Positions 38,201 to 53,200 of a DNA stretch of 64,000 bases are shown here, in pieces. The position numbers and the translations under genes were made by a program. Below the pieces are notes generated by a model. The model was not told the origin of the DNA. It searched no databases and saw only the letters and a program-made list of their open reading frames with translations. Each line of letters opens with the position of its first letter. Positions within the stretch are counted from its first letter, which is position 1. This stretch comes from Aphrophora alni (lineage: Eukaryota; Arthropoda; Insecta; Hemiptera; Aphrophoridae), in contig OY740768.1 of NCBI GenBank assembly GCA_963513935.1, positions 42,960,368-43,024,367 of the forward strand, in the 5' to 3' direction.

Positions 38201-41200
38201 CACATAACTACAATAAGGGATGTTCCATGCAAGTCTGAAAAGATATTTCAGAAGGAATCAGGAGACAATTGAAATGGGTAAATTGGAGGTAATTGTCATG
38301 TATATTAAATCGAAGGGAGTTTGTAGAGAATTTTTTTAACTCTCCTAGTGTTGGTAAATAATTTTTTATAAGATTTATAAAAATGTTGAATGAAATTTGT
38401 AATACCTGTGGAGTAATTTCTTTCTTTTTTATACATTATATTCTTTCACAAAAAGAGGAAAAAAATCATAAATTTGACACCTCAACATTAGGCTTTTAAA
38501 TTAATATAAAATGTAAGTTTTTTGAGAATTATTAAGTTAAAATTCTTGTTCTCACTTTTAAAATTTGTACAGCGTTTAAATAATGAAATAATAATTTTTT
38601 TTAAAATTATTTATTTTCATTCTTTGCCCAAATGATTTTTTTTTTAAATTCAGAACAAATTAATATTCTTATTATTTTTCTTTCAGGTTGTACTCTTAGA
38701 GTCATTGGTTGGATCGTTAAGGCCAGAAATAGAGCCAATATCTCCGTCACAGTTAGAAAAAGTTTTACTACCTTTAGCAGTTCAAAGTACACATTCGTTT
38801 ACTCAGACTAGTGCTGTTAGATTAGTTGCTACAGTGGTAAATAAAATGCAAGGTAAGAAAGTTTTTACTAGTATGGTATAGAATATTATCGAATTAATAC
38901 TTTTTATGAAAATATTTGACATTTCATTTCATAATGCCCTGTCGTTTATTCATCAATACTGTACTGTCAAATTGGTTAATGGAAGGCTTATATTAATGAA
39001 AATACATTACAAAGCAACACGATTGAACTCAAATAATCTATCAATAAGAGGATTTCTATTAATCAACATTTTTATAAAGTATTAAATAATAGAATCTTGA
39101 ACTGTTGTTAGAAGGTACACAATTAAAAATTAAAAAGTTTTATTATCACAACCAAATATCTAAGTTAAAATAGCGATCGGGAAGGACAGGTGAGGAGAGA
39201 TAATAACTATAGGCAGGAAATAGACATTACTGATTGTACACAAAGAATACAAACACTAAGCAGAAGCCTTACTTAAGAAAATAAGATTGAATTATCTTAG
39301 AAGTTTAATATTTCATTAGAAATAAAATCATTCGAAGTCTGCTAGTGGTGATTTATCTGTTGGGTTAAATAAAAAAAAATCAGTTCGAATCTGCTAAAAA
39401 AAGATTTTTTTTTTTTAAAACCCTTGACTTCCTAGGACATGATAAAAAAAATCTTATATTTTTTGTAAAAACGTAAAATACCCAAATGTGAATTGTGGTA
39501 CATTATTTTATACGAAATATAAATATTTAACATAGCAAATTTAATTTAAAATATCATGAAAGAGAATCGATTGAGAATTTTGGGAAGTTTTCCACGTAAT
39601 AGTTGATGAAGCATTTCGTCATTGCTAGATGCTATATATATAACCAGAAATCAATCAAGAGTCTGTGTGAAACAACAATAAAAATGTCAGGGATTTGCTA
39701 AAACTAACACATCTACATGGGTTGGTACCACCGGATTGCCCACCCATTGTAAGCATGATCAATAAATAAATAGCAATTTGAAAATTGTAATATAGATAAA
39801 TTATAATTTGTGAATATATTGTATTAGGATTAAGGAATTAATAAGTGACAATTATTGTGAAAATAAAAAAAGTGAACTTTTGTAAGAAAGTGCTTTTATA
39901 ATAAATTGACAATCTTTATCACAAATCCATAATTATATGTTGTAATAAAATAAGAAATTAAAAAAAAAAAAAAAAAAACGTGAATGATAAGGTTTTGTAA
40001 TCTAATTTTATCTCAAAGGAAGTTGGTATTCCTTTTGTTGTGTTGGATCGAGAATGTCTATTTCCTGTCACTTATAGCTAGCTATCTTGCCTTTCATTCT
40101 ACACTGCCTTCTAGGTATCGCCCATTTCAAAACAAACTACTTTACCTTGATAACTTGATGATACCACATTTAATGAGAGAAAAGAAGTTACCTATAATAC
40201 CTTTATAATCTCCAAATCTGTTGGGTGACTCATCCTCCCCCCTCTCTCTCTCTCCCAAAATTTAATATTGCAGGCAACAATTAATGTGTTTTTCAATAAT
40301 AAATTAATAATTTTGTGTATGTGTTTGTATTTAATCTGGTAAGTTCAGAGATAAAGATAGAAGATTTTTTTCTTCTACGAAGATGATCATGAGGGCAGTG
40401 AACTGACATACTATTTGTATAGTGATGATAAGTCATACATCATCATATAGATGTAGTGAAATACGAATTGATGAGTATAAATATTCAAATGTAGATGTAG
40501 GTGTAGCAGTAATAGTAAAGATGGATTCAAGTCCCAACTACAGTGAAAATATTAATCATTCAATCACAAAATATGATTGAAAAATATACACACTTCTAAA
40601 TATAATTGTGAAAAAAATTGTCTTCTAATTCCATTTGTATTTATGTAAGACATTATTAGTATAGCTTAATTGGACATTTTCCATTGGGTATAAAAACTCA
40701 TATACTATGTTTCGAGAGAGTTTATATCAACTCCCATTATCAAATGAAAAACCCCAACATAGCCCTTTAGAAACCTAGGTGTGAGCAGTCAAAATAACTA
40801 AACCAGGATACTAACAAAATCGGGAAAATCGTTTCACAAAAAATAGAAACCTTTTTTCAAAGATAAAAAACTTATAAATCAAAGATAAATAAAGCTTTTA
40901 AAAGATGTACTAAAAAGTAAAAAAAGTACTAAAAGTAAAAAATAATTGCGTTGCCAAATAATTATTTTAACAAATTTTTTATCTATGTATAACTGTAGAA
41001 AAGCAAGACTTACTCACTTACATATAATAACTTGATAAGTTCATACATTTTGACGTAATATTATAATATATTGGGCTTTTAATTGTATTTATTGTAATCA
41101 TTCAATATGAATACAGAATTATAATATTCTTTAATAATCATTAATTTTTTTTTTATATACAGTACAACCTCGTTTATCCGGACTAATTGGGACCGGAAGT

Positions 41201-44200
41201 GATCCGGTTAATCAAAAATCCGGATAATCCGAAATTATAGAAATATAAATAAAACAAAATATAAAATGATAACTTACCATTTATAAGTCATGAAAAAACA
41301 CAATATTTACACAGTCATTCAATTTACACAATACACGAAATTACACAATGTACTTTAAATGACGAAAAACATTTTATTTACACACCTGAAATATTTATAC
41401 ATGCTTTTAATTTACACAGGGTTTAGTTGTTATTTACAAAAAAAGTCATTTATCTTCCTCTGTTTTAATTTGGTGTGACGTTTCAATGCGGCCTTGTTTA
41501 AACGATTCAATGCGTCTAACTTTTGGGCCATTGTAAGCACATTACATTTTCGTTTCGTTGCCATTTCCACGCACAAACGCTAACACACGAATATAATACT
41601 ATTAACCGTATCCGATCAAAAATGTAAAGAAACTAAACACGGCACAGCACGATATGGTAATGATGTCGCTAGCACGTGATAGACTACCCGCCGGCATAGA
41701 CAATAGACAAGGTCACTGTCAAGCCGCATCGGGGTAGGGGGATAGTGACGCAGAGGTCATTGCTCCTCCACTTTCTCTTCCCAGTGCATCAACAACCCGC
41801 CCTAATACCTCAAGGCGACACTGTAGTGTTGAGGAAATCACGTTTTTATCAACATTAATGTAATAGCAGATATTTCTTGTTGAAACTCCATATTCAAGGA
41901 TAAAATAAAGCCAAAGCTTAAAATTTCAAAATATTATAAATATTATTTAAAATATTATTCAAAATACAGTAATTATTAAAATATTTTGAAACTTTAAGCT
42001 TTTTCTTTATTTTATCCTCGATTAAATTTTTTATTTTTTGTTCCGGATCGATCTGGATAATCCGGACATCCGGTTGAATGAGGTCCGGATAAACGAGGTA
42101 GTACTGTACTCTGAAAATATTTAGCACCTAAACTTCACCATTCATAAGACCTTCAGTGGTTTCAAATTGTGAGATTTTGTCTAACAGTAGTGGGAGCCTC
42201 TCAATAAGGACAGAGACGTCTTTTTGCAAGTCATATTAATGAGCAATGACTGGTTTAACCTCTTCCGTTTTATGACATAAAACTCAAGATTTTGCAAGTA
42301 ATGTAAAAATTTTTGCTGTTGGATAAAGCGATGTACAGTAGGCTGTTTATTTTATTATACATACCTAAATTGATAGAAAGGAGCTTTTAAACGAGATATA
42401 ATATTTATAGTATTTTAAATGATATAGTATTTGATTAAAATTTCTCACAAAAGAGAATTTCCCTCACCTTTAATTTCCACCCTTAATTTACACTCGGGGG
42501 GGGGGATTTTACAAAAGTAAAAGTGGAATATCGTATTGTCATCCAAGCTTAGTAACTGAGCAAAATTTCATTAATAAGTTATATTCGGAAGTGTGTTAAA
42601 TGGAGGCTGCAAGATTCCAACATACACGCCACATATTGTGAATTAAAAAAAAGAAAGTAATAACAAAACACAAGGAATGGCAAATACCATTTAGACACGA
42701 GAGCCTACATTGGCCAAGTAACTAAATAGGAGTTGTATGCTTATGGTGTGGTTACATTTAGGTTTTTTGTTGATTTAACATTTTCTTGAAATTCATTCCA
42801 TATCTTGTTTTACAGAGAGCATTGTGTTACCATTATTAAATATCATATCAAACTGCATAGAAGTAAATTTAAGGTCTGAAGATAAAGGACTTAAAGAGCG
42901 AGCAGTAACATTGCATGTATATGTTAGTAAAGCACTTGCATTACGAGGGTTTCCAGCAATGAATTCATGGCTTCAGAGGGTATGTATTTATATCTTTGTT
43001 TTAATGATTTAGAAAAAAAGAAATAAAGATAATCCCATAGAACCATGATATGTAATGAAGGGGGAAATGTTATGGGATACCTTACCTTAATAACTTTTTG
43101 ACTTAGGATAAACTTTTGTTCGTTGACGGAAACTAAAACTTGATTGGATAAAATTTTGTAGCCACAGCTCCAGACCCCTCAGATATCGTGGTGCCCCTCC
43201 TCGAGATGGAGACATTTTTATTTAACTTTCTCAATTTTTTATGACAGCTTTACAGATCAGTGGAAAAATTTAATTAGAAAAAACAGTATGGCTTCCATAT
43301 ACCCCAAAATCCAAAACATCATTTTGTAGAAATGTTATTGACTAATTTGAGTAATTTGTTAAACATATTACTATTAATAGTATTATTATTTTCTATTATT
43401 ACTATTATTTGTTGATTTTATTATAATTAACACCAATGACTTTTAAGGTTGTGATTCAACTTGGATAACCATTTGTATTTGTCTGACCTTCATGATTCCA
43501 AAATATTAAACAATATTTTATTGATCAATTTTGATGAAATTAAGTATTTATGTTTTGTAAGCTTGAGTTTGAATTTAACACAGTTTTTTTAATTAGTTTA
43601 TTAGTTGTAACACTTTACATTTTTTTGTGAATTTAGATTGGTTAGATTGAATATACGAAACCAAATTCATACTATCAGATGTCAGCTGATAGTGATTACA
43701 TGTATGATCAGATTAGATTTGTGAATGGATAATGTTGAAGTGTTATAGAATCAAACTAACAATAAAATAATTAGTTTAATATAATAAGCCACCAGGAATA
43801 TTTTGTAAATGTATAGATATAATTTAGATAAGAAATTTTATTATATAGAATGTACGTTAAAATATGGCTACAGTGTTTAGGGGTGTTTTAACTCTTTCTG
43901 ATTGGTTAGAGAAACCAAGCCAATAAGAATCATTTTATAAGGGTGGAGTCGCAAAGAAATCTGGAGGGAAGATTCTTAGAGTCAGTCAAAAAGAAACTTC
44001 TACAGCGAGTAGAGTATGAAACAATTTAATAAAAAAGGACTCTAGTTTTGTTAAATGCTTATTGATTTAAGTTGGGCGCCATTTTGTAATGTATTAATTA
44101 CAAAAATAAATAAATTTAAATTTAAAAAATAAATTAAAAACTAATAGTAAATATTAATATTTCTTGGGTCGTGAATTCTTTAGAACAAGTGTACTGAACC

Positions 44201-47200
44201 GAACACTAGATAAAAATATAGAAGTCTTTTTTATCCTGAAATGCACATAATTTTATTTAAACAAATTATTAAAACATGTAAACATATGTAAAATCAAATT
44301 CCTGTAAACATTATTACTTGTTAATACATCCTATATTTATATTTTATTTAAAAATACGTTTATTGAATTTATTCGAAAAAAGAAAATACGTTTTCTGCTT
44401 GATTCATCAAGTCTAGACGTATACCCCATTCTATCTAAGATCAAAGTATATATCCCATTCTGTTTAAGATCAAAGAACTAAAAATGTACACTATTACAAG
44501 TAGACATATGACAGTCTCAGAATAGAAATTCACAATAGAGACAGAAATTAAATATCAACCGAAAGAATAAAGTTTTAGACTAATTTTCATTAACAGTGTA
44601 GTTTGAGTATACAATAAGTATAATGAGAATCCAAACACGACTTATAAAATGAGTCTTCTTTTTATACTCTCTACTGATTGAGAAAGTGAACAGTGTTTAC
44701 AAAATATTTCAGAACTTTGATGTTTTTGTGTACTATTAAGTAATACCAAGGACCACTTTCCAAGGTAAACCTGTGTCTTCTATCCATACAAAATCCAAAC
44801 TTGTTATAAAACAGTAATTATTAGAATCATAACCCTTGAAACAAAAATTAGAAGTAGAACAAAACTTACAATTGGTTTGTCAAACTGAGGAAACATAAAA
44901 TCTTACATATTAAAGTGTAAATTCATGTCTTGTCCATAATATCAACTATTTTTTTATACTTTTACTTACTCATTGTTTAGTAAAAACACAATTACTTTAT
45001 GCAGTAAACAAAAATTAGTGCAATTCTGAATTTTTTTACATAATTTAAATTTATAATTTTCCTTTTCAATAAAATAATTTGATCATTAGGATTATAGGAA
45101 CTATCAATTTATTTGTTTGTTTCAGTTGATAACTCTTCTAGATGATGAGACAGTAGGTCAAGAAGCTTCTAATGGCTTCCAGTTCATCATGCAAGAATCA
45201 GAACATTATCTTAATGCTAAGAGTAATTGTATTATCAGGTAATAATAGTACTGGTTCATTACAGGCAGTTCACAGATTTCTGCTTAACACCTGAGATATA
45301 TTTTTAAAGGAGAATTATTTAAATTTGTTGCTTAACACATTGACTGCTAAAAATGTTTGTGTAAACATTCATTAGTGCTGAAAAATTATTTGTAATATTA
45401 CTTACCAATGTAGTAGAGAAGTCAAAATATGTCATTTGATAATATTCCCGTCCTTCAGTTTCATCAATAATGATGTCATAATAGAGCGGTCGATTTCGGC
45501 CGGCCCACACTGGCGCAAAGTCACAATGATATATATACACTTTTATTTAATATGGAAACACATATTACAAAGCTATTATAGTAAACAATATTATATTTAT
45601 TGGAAATATGCACTATTTATGCTTTATATACACTATGCCTACATCACCTCCCACCCTCCCTTTCTGTTTTTACCTATTTAGGGCGTGTGGTACTTTACAT
45701 AGCATGCAACTGGGCACAAAGCAGGTTCACCACGACACTGAGCACATATATACACTGTTTTGGATTCTTTTCTTCCTTCCTGGAGGCATACTCTGCATAT
45801 AACCCTCGCAAGTTGGCCTTTTGCATCCCTCTTCAATGACAGAACGTGAGGAGCATTGCGAGGCGGTCGAGCTAGAACCTGACGGTCTGGTTGGGGAAGA
45901 AGCTCGTCAATTACTTGGAGGCGGAAATCAAATCAAAATGTATCCTTGGAGAGAAGCTTTGATGCTAAAGAAAAACTATTGTAGTAATTGTCCATAAAAT
46001 GAGAATGGCCAACATTAAGTTTTCCTATCATTAGGTGTAAAACTACTTTCATGGCATACCCTTTACCTGAAAGTGGGCCCTCAGTTCCTGTTTACACAGC
46101 AATTTTAGTGGCAAGTCCATGAGGTTCACAAAGTGAATATATCTTAATTCCGTATTTATGTGCTAGAGAAGACAAAAATATGATTTATTACTTAAATAAA
46201 TTTACACTGCACATAAAAAAGCAAAGGAAAACGGGTGCAAGCAGCAATCAAATTTAAAACCTCGTTAAAAAGCAACAACACTTAGGAACAAAAAACTGGC
46301 GCCACCACACAACAGCACAGGTAAAACACTACACGCTGAATGAATAACAACCTCCTCAGTCAAGAGCTGGGCTCACACTAACAGTTATTATTAGAATGGA
46401 AGGGGAGGCCGAAATCAACCGTGCAGCATCTGCGAGAAGCCTGAAGCGGCCGAAAACGACCGTGCAGCAGTGAACGTGTTAACATGTATAATATATGCTT
46501 GCTAGACTAATGAGGACAGAAAATTGTTAGAATAAAAAATAAAGATAAGATGTCCAACCTCACAATTCTAATAATTACACCATGGTGGACAAGTCATTCC
46601 CACTCTTGACTGTTATAGCTTTTTAATGTTTGTATATGGATTGTTGTGGGCAGAAACCAGCCACTCAACTCTTAAGGATCTTGGTTTTTACTTGTTTTTG
46701 AGTAAGAAAATAACCTTTATAAATTTTCGTTGAATATTCTGAAGGTATGACTAAACTATGTGTGTCTGTTGTAATGAACTATTAATATAAATTGTATAAA
46801 ATATTGTTAAAAATTATTGGATATTCTGACTGTGCGACACTAAATTTTTATATTGTTGATATTCTGTTAATACAGGACTTAATAATATAGTGATAATAAT
46901 ATAAATATTTGATATTTGTAAATAAATAAGTAGTTAGCAGCTGAGGGAGGCCAGGGTAGCAACTGGCAGTTGGTAAACAGGGTGGCTATTACTATAATAA
47001 CAGACTCACGTAGAGTAGAAATAAGTCTGCAGCCTAACTCATCTCTTCTCCTTCCTGCTATTATCATTGAAATCTTTCCACTCTTTATTATACATCTGCT
47101 ACTTATACTTTCTTTCAATTCTTCCACTGTTCATTGCGCGAGGGCTGATTCCCTTGGGACAAAATAAATGTTCAATTCCTTCCATTGTGGTCTGTCGGTT

Positions 47201-50200
47201 GATCCCAACAACATGGACACCTAAGTTTGTTGTCTGATGGTTGATATTTTTGAGACTAATGTATTTCAACTATTATTCTAACTATAACCAAGACTTTTAT
47301 AGCTTTGATCATGCTCTTCTTAGAGCTGTTCCTTCACTTTCCACAACTGCACATACAATAATTTGTGCAAATTATTGTTTACAAGAGATAATTTTTAGTT
47401 TTTTATTTTGCATTATTGATTCCAACTTTTCCCCTTCATTTCATTAACTGATGTACCAATTTTCATTTGTTTTCAAGGTTATGTACATTACTTACCTATT
47501 TTATTCTTTTTTTTTTTTGGTACTTATTTTAGTTTAATTGGTATGTCTGTGTTTTTGTTGATAAATTTAGACATATAGCAATATGAACTTATCACTTAAG
47601 AAAGAAGCAAAGTAATAACTCTTAATGAGGATACTAGTATGACTCAAAGGCAGATAGCAACAGAATGTAGGATTACTTTAGGTACAGTTAATAAGATAAT
47701 TTAGGCAAAATCTTGAGCTGGGGTACAATTTCACCCCAATGAAAAGACAGTTGTTGAAGGTTTTTAAAGCCTCCTTAAAAGATGGAGAGTACTTATTTTA
47801 CATAGAAAAAGTATAATTAATCCTCATAAAATGATTTGAGTTACAAAAAGATTACAAGCAGCTGTTGTGATCATTCATGATTCTATTGTAAGTAGAAGGC
47901 TTTTGAAGTGTGTTCACAAGGTGTGGAGGCCTGTAAAAAAAAAAAAAACTTCTTACAGATACCATGGAAAAGAAAAGGGTTATTTGAGCTAGACAATACA
48001 AAGACTGAAGTGCTGAGACTTGGAGAAAGGTTCTTTTCTCTCATGAAAATCATTTTATGGTTCAGGGTATAAACATGTCACATGTACCAAGAAGCGATGG
48101 TGAGCAGATGTCTCCAAAACACATCAAACAAGTTTGTAAAGCGTTCTTTGAAGATAGTCTAGATTAGGTTAGGTTATCCCATTTTGGGTCTAAAACTTTA
48201 TAGCCCTCTCTGATGAACAGTGATAATACATCCCAATATTACAAATTAGGGTTATACCAGAATTTCAAAAGCTTGCAGAATCACTTGGAGTTGTCAAAGG
48301 TGTTTTTCAACAAGATTTGACTCTATGTCATTAATCACAGAAGATTAAGTTGTTCATGTCGCAAAGAGTGCTTCAGTGTTTGGACTGTCCTGGGAATTCA
48401 CCAGATGTGAACACAATAGAGAATGTGTGGGTGACAGTAAAGAAAAGAGTGAGAAAAATGGACTGTAGTACTAAAGAAAAGATGATTTGGGATTGTATGG
48501 TTGGTCAAGAAGTGAAAGAAATATATATAAAAAATAAAAAACTTATAGATTTAATGGCTAAAAGAATTGAAATTATTATTAAAGAGAAAGGCGGACACAT
48601 TAAAAAAAAAAAAAAAAAAAATACTGTAATCACACTGTAAATTATTATATGTGATAATTATGCAAATATATGAAAATAACTTCTTGTTCACATTAATTTG
48701 CACAAAACTGTACCTAAACTTGCATGCTCCTATTACTGTACTGAACTTGTATGTTCCTATTAAATTTATTAAAGTATATTTTTTCTGACATCCCTAAAAG
48801 GTGTCCCAGGTTTATGTTTGTATTGTATATGGGAGTGTTTGTCTATTGTTTACTTCTCTATTTCTATAATTATTGTTGGATAGCAATCAGCTAGCTGTAT
48901 TTATTTTATTTTATTTTCTAGGTTATTATACAGACAAAGGGTATTTCAAATAATGCCAAAACTTGTAAGCAGCTACCACAACAGTACTACTTCTACCAAA
49001 ATACACTACCTTACAGCTGTAGCACATTTGATGCAAGGTGTACCTTCTGTTGTCCTTGTTCCACAACTGCAGTTAGTAAGTTTAATCTTATTTTTATATA
49101 GATATTTTAAATATTTCAGGCAATATGTTTCACTTCAACTCAACACCAGCTACAACTAAATGAATAATTATCAACTGATATTATGAGGGCTGTTTTTTTC
49201 CAACCTCCGTTAGGGTTTAAAAAATTAAAACTAATGTGAATAGTAAAATAAATGTCTTACCAAAAGTTACATACATCTTTGGTTACTTTTCAAAATAATC
49301 ACCATATATGAGTAGATTGTGGCATTTATCATACTGTTGGACAAGTTTTTGAATACCCTCTTCATAAAACATTGCTACCAGCGATTTGAGATTGCTCTGC
49401 AGTGTTTTGAATCTCGTCGTCTTCGAACCCATTGAGCACAAAGTTTTTAGTAACCTAGGTGTTCTGTTACAATAATGTAGAGGGCTGATGTTGAAATGAT
49501 AGGAAATTTATCAGACAACTCACATATGGTAAACCTCCGATTGTCTTGAACCACTTGATCAATTTGTTCAACGAGGTCTTATTTTGTTACAGACTTGCGA
49601 CCTTGGACCCCTTCATCATGAGCATCAACTTGTCCATCTTTAAATTTCTTACGCCACTCACACACTCACTCATAAAGTTTTTACCATATACTCGGGTCAT
49701 TCTTCGATGAACTTCCACTGCGCTAAGTCCTTTAGTTTGCGAGAACCGTATAACACTTTGCAACTCGCACTTGGTGGGAGAATCAATCATAGTAGCCTAG
49801 TTTATATGTCTCCAGATCAACTCGGAATGGCGCCGTATACTCGGCAGTGGCTGAAGTTGTTGGTAGTAGGAGTGTGGAGTCATCTGCTGCGCAATGTTGC
49901 CTCCTATCACTCGACTGACTATTTCACATCACAATCGGAAGTTGAAAAAAAACAGCCCTCGTATGTAGCAGCCTGTTTCTAACATAATGGCATATTAAAT
50001 CATTGAAGGTAATTTTGATCTACAATTGGCTACTAGCAAATCCTCTTTACTGATAAAGCTAGAAATGATTATAACAAGATTATGTATTTATGTATAGAAG
50101 TTTATACTTTGTTTTGTTAATAAAAGTTGAAGCTTTTTAATTGAGTCCAATTTTTGAAAAATTATATTTAGACATATCACACTCTTTAGGTTAAAAAATT

Positions 50201-53200
50201 CTTGATTTTGTCCTTCATTTTACTGACTGCAGTGCATTTTTCTTAGAAACTTTTAATATAGTTGAATAAAACTGCACAGATATTTCTAGGATAAAAGTCC
50301 GAGTGAGTTTGAAAATTGAAAATCCATCACTAATTTCAAAATAGCAGTCATCAACTTTTTTTTTTTAATAACTTAATTTTTTTACTCATGAAATATGTTA
50401 TTAGTTATGGTTCTTTAATAATGTGCTTCACCCATCTTGATTTATTTTCCTCCAAGCACTTCAGTTACAATTTTTTTCCCTTTTTTTCCAGTTATAAATA
50501 TACTAAAAACAATATTAATGTATAACAGATACTGGATAAAATTTATTTATTGAAGAAAGATAAATCAACATTTTGTGTCTTCAGGTGCTTTCGATCTTGG
50601 TGATAGCAGATGTTTTTCATCTTTTGAAAAGCATCTTGCAACGGTCAACTGTATGTCAAAGTCGGGCTTCTTTGGTAATTGTCCCTTCTATATTCATGTT
50701 AGTATTTTGAGACTTTTGTCTCTGGCAGAAAATTCACTATGATAATGTTTCCAAAAAAATTAATAAATTGTCTAATAATAATGTAAGTTGTGGAATATAA
50801 CAAGTTTAAAATTTATAGTATTTTTCTAGTTTGTGACACTAAAACATTGTATATAAATATCAAATTTCAAGTTCAGAAGTGAAGATTTGGTTACAATTTT
50901 CTGTCAAACAGACAGATTGACATTGTCGTGGAAACATGAAGGTTTCAACAAGACCCTAATAATTTTATGGTTTATAAGGAACACATACCAACATTGTTAC
51001 TAGCAAATTTGACAGTTGTGGTAGCCCAGACGTCTGTGTGACTTTAAATTCAAATGAATATATAATTGTACATCAATCCTTTATTTTTAGGTTTTGTTTC
51101 ATTTGTTTAACAGACTTATTTCAATTAATTCAGATTTCCTAGTATATTTAATGCTGATAATTTAAAAATATATACCCAATTTACTAACAAATATATATTT
51201 TATTTAAAATAAATAATACATTCAAACCTCACTTATTCGTAATTTCACTTGATTATCATCCAGTGACTGTTTGCTTTGACACTGTTCTAAAATATCACCT
51301 TCTTTACACCTCTACTACCTAGTATCCATGGACATTTTATCAGTTATAAAAACAAACATATTTAGTAGGGATATTTCTTCTGTGGAACTGTACTAAAAAT
51401 CTGTGGATGTCTTTGTTGATGGGTCCTGGTGTAACTGTATTGACCAAAAACATCTCCGGGTCTTGTAAATTATTATGCCAAGTAAGCTGAAAACCAAAAT
51501 GAACAGAATTTTTGGTAGGTTATATACCTCCAAGCAAATCATTATTCTCGAAGTTCACTACTCTACGCTTATTTGGACAGGGATTCTGCCGCATCCAATA
51601 TTCCTATCATTCTTATCCTTTGCTTGTGTATACAAACCCATTGTAGATGTTACTAGGTAAATAGATATATATTAAGCATACCTTTGGAATAATTTGAATA
51701 TACTTTTATTAAGATCCTTTGTTTTCAGATAATGCCGTTATTAGTAGAAAGTCTCAATATGACCGATGCAGTACATTTACTCTTAACATCTCTTCAGTCT
51801 TTAGGCAGTCTTCTGAAAGCAAGAGAACCTGTATTAGAAGAACATATAGACACCTTCATCACAAGATTTCTTAAGCTTGCACAGAATAACCCAAATATGG
51901 TAAGTTATAGTAATATCTCTACATAGTACAGTAATCTTAAATTTTTCTGCTTAAGTGGTGTAGCTACATTTCATCTAAATACTTCTATCTTATAAACAAG
52001 TTATGAAAAGTCTTACAGATATGTCAGTATTTTTTGTTTTGTTGTTAATTAATCAATCAGATTTTTTCTGCAGAAAAAATATTTTGTTACACAAAATAAA
52101 AGTGTTTCTAATGTTACATAAAAAAGGTCATATTAATATTTTCCACTTTCATTTTATTGTAAAGTTAAGTACAAAGTTTATGCTTTATCATTTTACATAT
52201 TTAACGCTGACCTACCTATTAACTTTGTGAAATGGTGCACATGTGTCTTAAACCCCCTCCTCACTGAAATTACAAACAAATTTATAAGCATCAGGTTCTA
52301 ATTATAACTTATTAAGTTCTATCATGTAAACCACAACATTATTGAATCTCTCATTTTTATGCTTATGTGCCTCTTCTATATAAAATGCTTGTTTAGGGAC
52401 TTAATCTTGGCGGGTTTTGTAACAGTACCAATAATGTCAAATTCTTTTGAAAATATATTTATTTTGAAGGCCTTAGTTTTTTGCTTTGTTTTGGAGGTTA
52501 GGGGGTTTAATTTTGGTTGCAGGTGTAATATATAGTTTAACATATCAAAGGTTTTACACTCTAAATAAAGTAGGCTGTAGCGTTCTTCTTCTATTTTTGA
52601 ATTATAGAGTCTCACAAACATTTTCAAAAAAAAATGTCTATAAACTTTGTTATTATACACTATTATTATCTAGTTTATGCTGTAGGCCCAAATATATATT
52701 TTACATTGTTAAAATTTAGTTGAACATTCAGTTTTATTATACAATCTCTACCAATTACTGATTTACCATCATTTTAATGATATATAATCCCAATAGTTTA
52801 TGATATGATTTATGTTTTGAAAGTTTCTAAAATAGAAAGTATATCTGTTACAATCTCTGTGGAAGCAAACATATTTATCGGTATTATTGTTAGTCTAAGA
52901 AATATTAAGTACATTTTATATACCACTCTTATTTATTTGTATCAAATTTATTAATTTCACCAATAAATGACATAAAAAGTTTATTTAATTTTGCTTTATA
53001 CTATTCCTTGAGTATCAAATATAGGCAAATACATTTTCCTATTACTTACGACTAAAATTGTTAAATTTTTGTAAGTATGTAGTATATTATTACCCCATAT
53101 TGTGAATACATTTTCAGTGGTATTCACAAATATTTGTTAAACTTGATTTAATTCAAATTTAGTACCAAACTATTAATTTTGGACCGAGCTTGTTATAGCA

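Noticed and set aside
43870..44090. Possible + strand LTR with CCAAT, TATA-like and AATAAA-like signals
   Set aside because: The primer-binding-like sequence at 44071-44081 has the opposite orientation and no second LTR was found.
50555..50600. Penelope-like terminus-like block on the minus strand
   Set aside because: The hammerhead segments are in the wrong order and no coding part is nearby; too weak to call.
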